From IMG/VR virus record IMGVR_UViG_3300020424_000009, positions 1-37,324 of that record: 37,324 nt of DNA; one strand, 5' to 3'. This stretch comes from a virus. Both the position numbers and the translations under genes were made by a program. Shown piece by piece: positions 35,448 to 37,324 of this stretch; position 1 is the stretch's first letter, and each line of letters starts with the position of its first letter. Under the pieces are notes generated by a model. That model worked only from the letters and a program-made list of their open reading frames with translations, made no database searches and was not told the origin of the DNA.

Positions 35448-36247
35448 CAACAGGATCAATTCAAATTTCAAACGAAAAATATCATTCTGATGATGCTATC
35501 TCAGCATCCATGCAGAAAACAATGGTCAAGCATGGCCCGAAGGCATACTGGAACTCTTTTCTTAATCCTGATAGACCTGAACATAAACCAACAAGTGCAA
35601 TGCTCTTGGGAACATTGACTCATTGTGCCGTTTTAGAGCCTGATGAACTTACAAAAAGATTTGTTGCGGTATCTTCCAGGACAACCAAAAAAGGAAAAGA
35701 GGAGGCAAAGGAAGCTGAAGCAAAAGGGCTTACTGCTGTCACTGAAGCTGATATGGAAAATGCGATCAAGATGAGAGATGCGGTCTTTGCAGAACCTCAT
35801 GCCAAGAAGTTGCTCAGTTTTGGTATTGCAGAGAAATCATATTGGTGGGATGACAAGGCTTCTGGTTTGACTTGTAAGTGCAGGCCAGATTGGTTAAACA
35901 AAGATATTATTGTGGATCTCAAAACCAGTAGATCAGGAGCAAACCCTAGAGACTTTGCAAAGGCTGTTGCCAATTTCACTTACCATCTCCAGGCGAAACA
36001 TTATCTCAATGGGATTCCATCAGCAAAAAGATTTATCTTTCTTGTTGTGCAATCTGAATATCCATTTGATGTCGGGTTGTGGGAACTTGATGATGATGCC
36101 TTGAAAGAAGGTCAAAAATTGTCCAGGGAAGCCTTGGACAAGATTGCTGAATGTCGCCTGCTTGATGATTGGCCTAGCTGGTGTCAAACAGGAGTTCAAT
36201 CGTTATCACTGCCCCGATGGGCTTTTTCAACCCCTTTAGAAAAATGA
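35444..36247 (+). CDS. RecE-like exonuclease (PD-(D/E)XK, 267 aa)
   Basis: Phage recombination exonuclease. L-G-T-L-T-H60-C-A at about 55-62, G-I-A-E130-K-S, C-K-C-R-P-D149-W-L, then the core I-V-D158-L-K160-T and H-L-Q183-A-K-H-Y-L: the order of the RecE/exodeoxyribonuclease VIII-like (DUF3799) active site. It makes single-stranded ends for annealing by the Rad52-like protein of the next gene, whose ATG overlaps its stop. Confidence 0.88.
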   Translation: MTTGSIQISNEKYHSDDAISASMQKTMVKHGPKAYWNSFLNPDRPEHKPTSAMLLGTLTHCAVLEPDELTKRFVAVSSRTTKKGKEEAKEAEAKGLTAVTEADMENAIKMRDAVFAEPHAKKLLSFGIAEKSYWWDDKASGLTCKCRPDWLNKDIIVDLKTSRSGANPRDFAKAVANFTYHLQAKHYLNGIPSAKRFIFLVVQSEYPFDVGLWELDDDALKEGQKLSREALDKIAECRLLDDWPSWCQTGVQSLSLPRWAFSTPLEK

Positions 36248-36888
36248 GTTTTACAGAAAAACAGGTTGAGTTACTACAACAACCTATCGACAAAAAAAAT
36301 GTAGAGACAAGAGATGGCAACAGAGATGGCACATTACAACTATCTTATGTCGAGGGATGGCACGTTATAAACGAAGCCAATCGTATATTCGGTTTTGATG
36401 GATGGTCTTGCGAAACTTTAGAAACAATTTGTGTTAATTCAGAACCAGATGCCGTGACTTATACAGCAAAAGTCAGGATAACGGTTGGCAATATTGTCAG
36501 AGAAGGCACAGGCGCAGGGCATGGTAATACAAAACAAGGTATCGGTATCAACCATGAATCAGCAATAAAGGAAGCGGAAACTGATGCAAAAAAACGTGCA
36601 TTGATGAGTTTTGGAAATCAATTTGGCCTGTCTTTATATGATAAAGACAAGGCTTGGTCTAAGACTGAGGACAGCAAACCAACTACCACCTCCAGTGATA
36701 AACCAATTGATAGATCCGAAAGTGATAAGTTCATCAAAGAATGTGAAGCCTTTATTAATAAACCAGCTAATAAAACCAAGCTGGGGATATTAAAGAAAAA
36801 CATTTCTAAACGATATGAAGCTAAAACTATTAGTGAAGATCAAAGAGATGGATTACTGACACTTATTTTAGAGAAGGAGGATTCATGA
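36244..36888 (+). CDS. Rad52-like single-strand annealing protein (214 aa)
   Basis: The start is placed at 36244 (M-S-F-T-E-K-Q-V-E-L-L), which overlaps the exonuclease stop; a longer frame upstream runs through the exonuclease gene. The Rad52/Rad22 core is clear: S-Y-V-E-G-W-H-V-I-N-E-A-N-R-I-F-G-F-D-G-W at about 37-58, V-R-E-G-T-G-A-G-H-G, and E-A-E-T-D-A-K-K-R-A-L-M-S-F-G-N-Q-F-G-L. The C-terminal part is polar and variable. It works with the exonuclease in phage recombination. Confidence 0.9.
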   Translation: MSFTEKQVELLQQPIDKKNVETRDGNRDGTLQLSYVEGWHVINEANRIFGFDGWSCETLETICVNSEPDAVTYTAKVRITVGNIVREGTGAGHGNTKQGIGINHESAIKEAETDAKKRALMSFGNQFGLSLYDKDKAWSKTEDSKPTTTSSDKPIDRSESDKFIKECEAFINKPANKTKLGILKKNISKRYEAKTISEDQRDGLLTLILEKEDS

Positions 36889-37079
36889 ATGAACTGATCA
36901 CATCAGATCAACTGGCTGAAGAGCTTGGTGTAAAACCTCAAACTGTGCGACTTTGGAGAACCAAAACTCGCAAGGGTCATCCCAGTGGCCCAAAATGGAC
37001 TGTCATCCTCAATAACACTATTCGGTATAACCGAGAAGATATTGAGGATTGGCAAAACAAAACTAACAACCCTAACTAA
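36885..37079 (+). CDS. Excisionase-like HTH DNA-binding protein (64 aa)
   Basis: MerR-type winged helix-turn-helix: L-I-T-S-D-Q-L-A-E-E-L-G-V-K-P-Q-T-V-R-L-W-R, then a wing with W-T-V-I-L-N-N-T-I-R-Y and Y-N-R-E-D-I-E-D-W. Phage excisionases and small regulators have this shape. No integrase is visible, so a regulatory role is as likely as excision. A strong AAGGAGG precedes its start, and it overlaps the Rad52-like gene by four bases. Confidence 0.85.
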   Translation: MNELITSDQLAEELGVKPQTVRLWRTKTRKGHPSGPKWTVILNNTIRYNREDIEDWQNKTNNPN

Positions 37080-37088
37080 CTAATTCAA

Positions 37089-37324
37089 ATGGAATCAGCA
37101 TTTACAGCACGTTTCAAATTTATTGCAAACAGAAAGAAAAAAAGCGGAAACGATTGTGACCGTTATTTATTGATTGACTACACTCCAGAAGAGGCAAGAA
37201 AAGCAGCCAAGTGGCTTATTGCTCAAGCTGATGCCTGCGATGCTCCTGGAGGATCTACCATCAGGAAGTATAGCTCTAGAACAGACTATGAAGAAATCCC
37301 TGGGTTTACCATCTTTGGCAGTCA
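37089..37324 (+). CDS. Hypothetical protein, cut by the window end (78+ aa)
   Basis: Starts M-E-S-A-F-T-A-R-F-K-F-I-A-N-R-K-K-K-S-G-N-D; the readable part has Y-L-L-I-D-Y-T-P-E-E-A-R-K-A-A-K-W-L and S-T-I-R-K-Y...I-P-G-F-T-I-F-G-S. I recall this as an unnamed small protein in cyanophages, next to recombination genes. The end is missing. Joining the window ends keeps the frame open into the gene at 8-154. Confidence 0.7.
   Translation, partial: MESAFTARFKFIANRKKKSGNDCDRYLLIDYTPEEARKAAKWLIAQADACDAPGGSTIRKYSSRTDYEEIPGFTIFGS

Noticed and set aside
36181-36243. Longer start for the Rad52-like gene
   Set aside because: The first 21 codons lie wholly in the exonuclease end; ATG 36244 gives the standard stop/start overlap and the family's usual N-terminus.

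Overview
This window is a long section, perhaps nearly all, of the genome of an AT-rich tailed dsDNA phage with a long non-contractile tail (siphovirus type). I found no tRNA, rRNA, CRISPR array, transposase or integrase. Several small protein families and the lectin-like tail fibres look to me like those of marine picocyanobacterial or other uncultured marine phages. That is a recollection of families, not a search result, and no photosynthesis gene is present to confirm the host. Genes are packed tightly, mostly with ATGA or TAATG stop/start overlaps.

Layout. (1) 1-1032: small genes, two on + converging with three on -. (2) 1075-2989, + strand: one membrane protein and three proteins with signal peptides, ending at a perfect hairpin shared with the opposing genes. 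(3) 30904 down to 3024, - strand: the long replication/structural unit. In transcription order it holds a ribbon-helix-helix protein, primase-helicase, a putative origin region, terminase small and large subunits, portal, MuF-like head protein, a train of tiny basic genes, scaffold, major capsid, decoration protein, head-tail connectors and tail terminator, tail tube, tail chaperones G/GT with a -1 frameshift, tape measure, lambda M-L-K-I-J equivalents, tail fibres with their chaperones, and small membrane and zinc-ribbon proteins. (4) 30963 to the right end, + strand: the early arm, with an SF2 helicase, VRR-NUC nuclease, a consensus sigma70-type promoter, three acidic unknowns, a C5 cytosine methyltransferase, small unknowns, a RecE-like exonuclease, a Rad52-like annealing protein, an excisionase-like HTH protein and a gene cut by the window end.

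How it fits together. The two arms diverge from 30905-30962, where a promoter and a 17-bp palindrome lie beside the RHH gene, suggesting an early switch. Primase-helicase, SF2 helicase, VRR-NUC, RecE-like exonuclease and Rad52-like protein form the replication/recombination set. The block between TerS and primase (28498-28800) has inverted GGAACA-type repeats around a very AT-rich core and looks like an origin.

Most unusual feature: a 230-codon gene (33551-34243) lies wholly inside the cytosine methyltransferase gene in the +1 frame. Both frames carry recognisable conserved protein signatures, so the same DNA appears to encode two conserved proteins. The nested frame ends in a motif IX-like block exactly where the outer frame begins motif X. 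Other points of note are a cupredoxin-like Cys-His-Met site in the main tail fibre, the exported-protein cassette, an out-of-frame overlapping start for its third member, and the lack of any recognisable endolysin.
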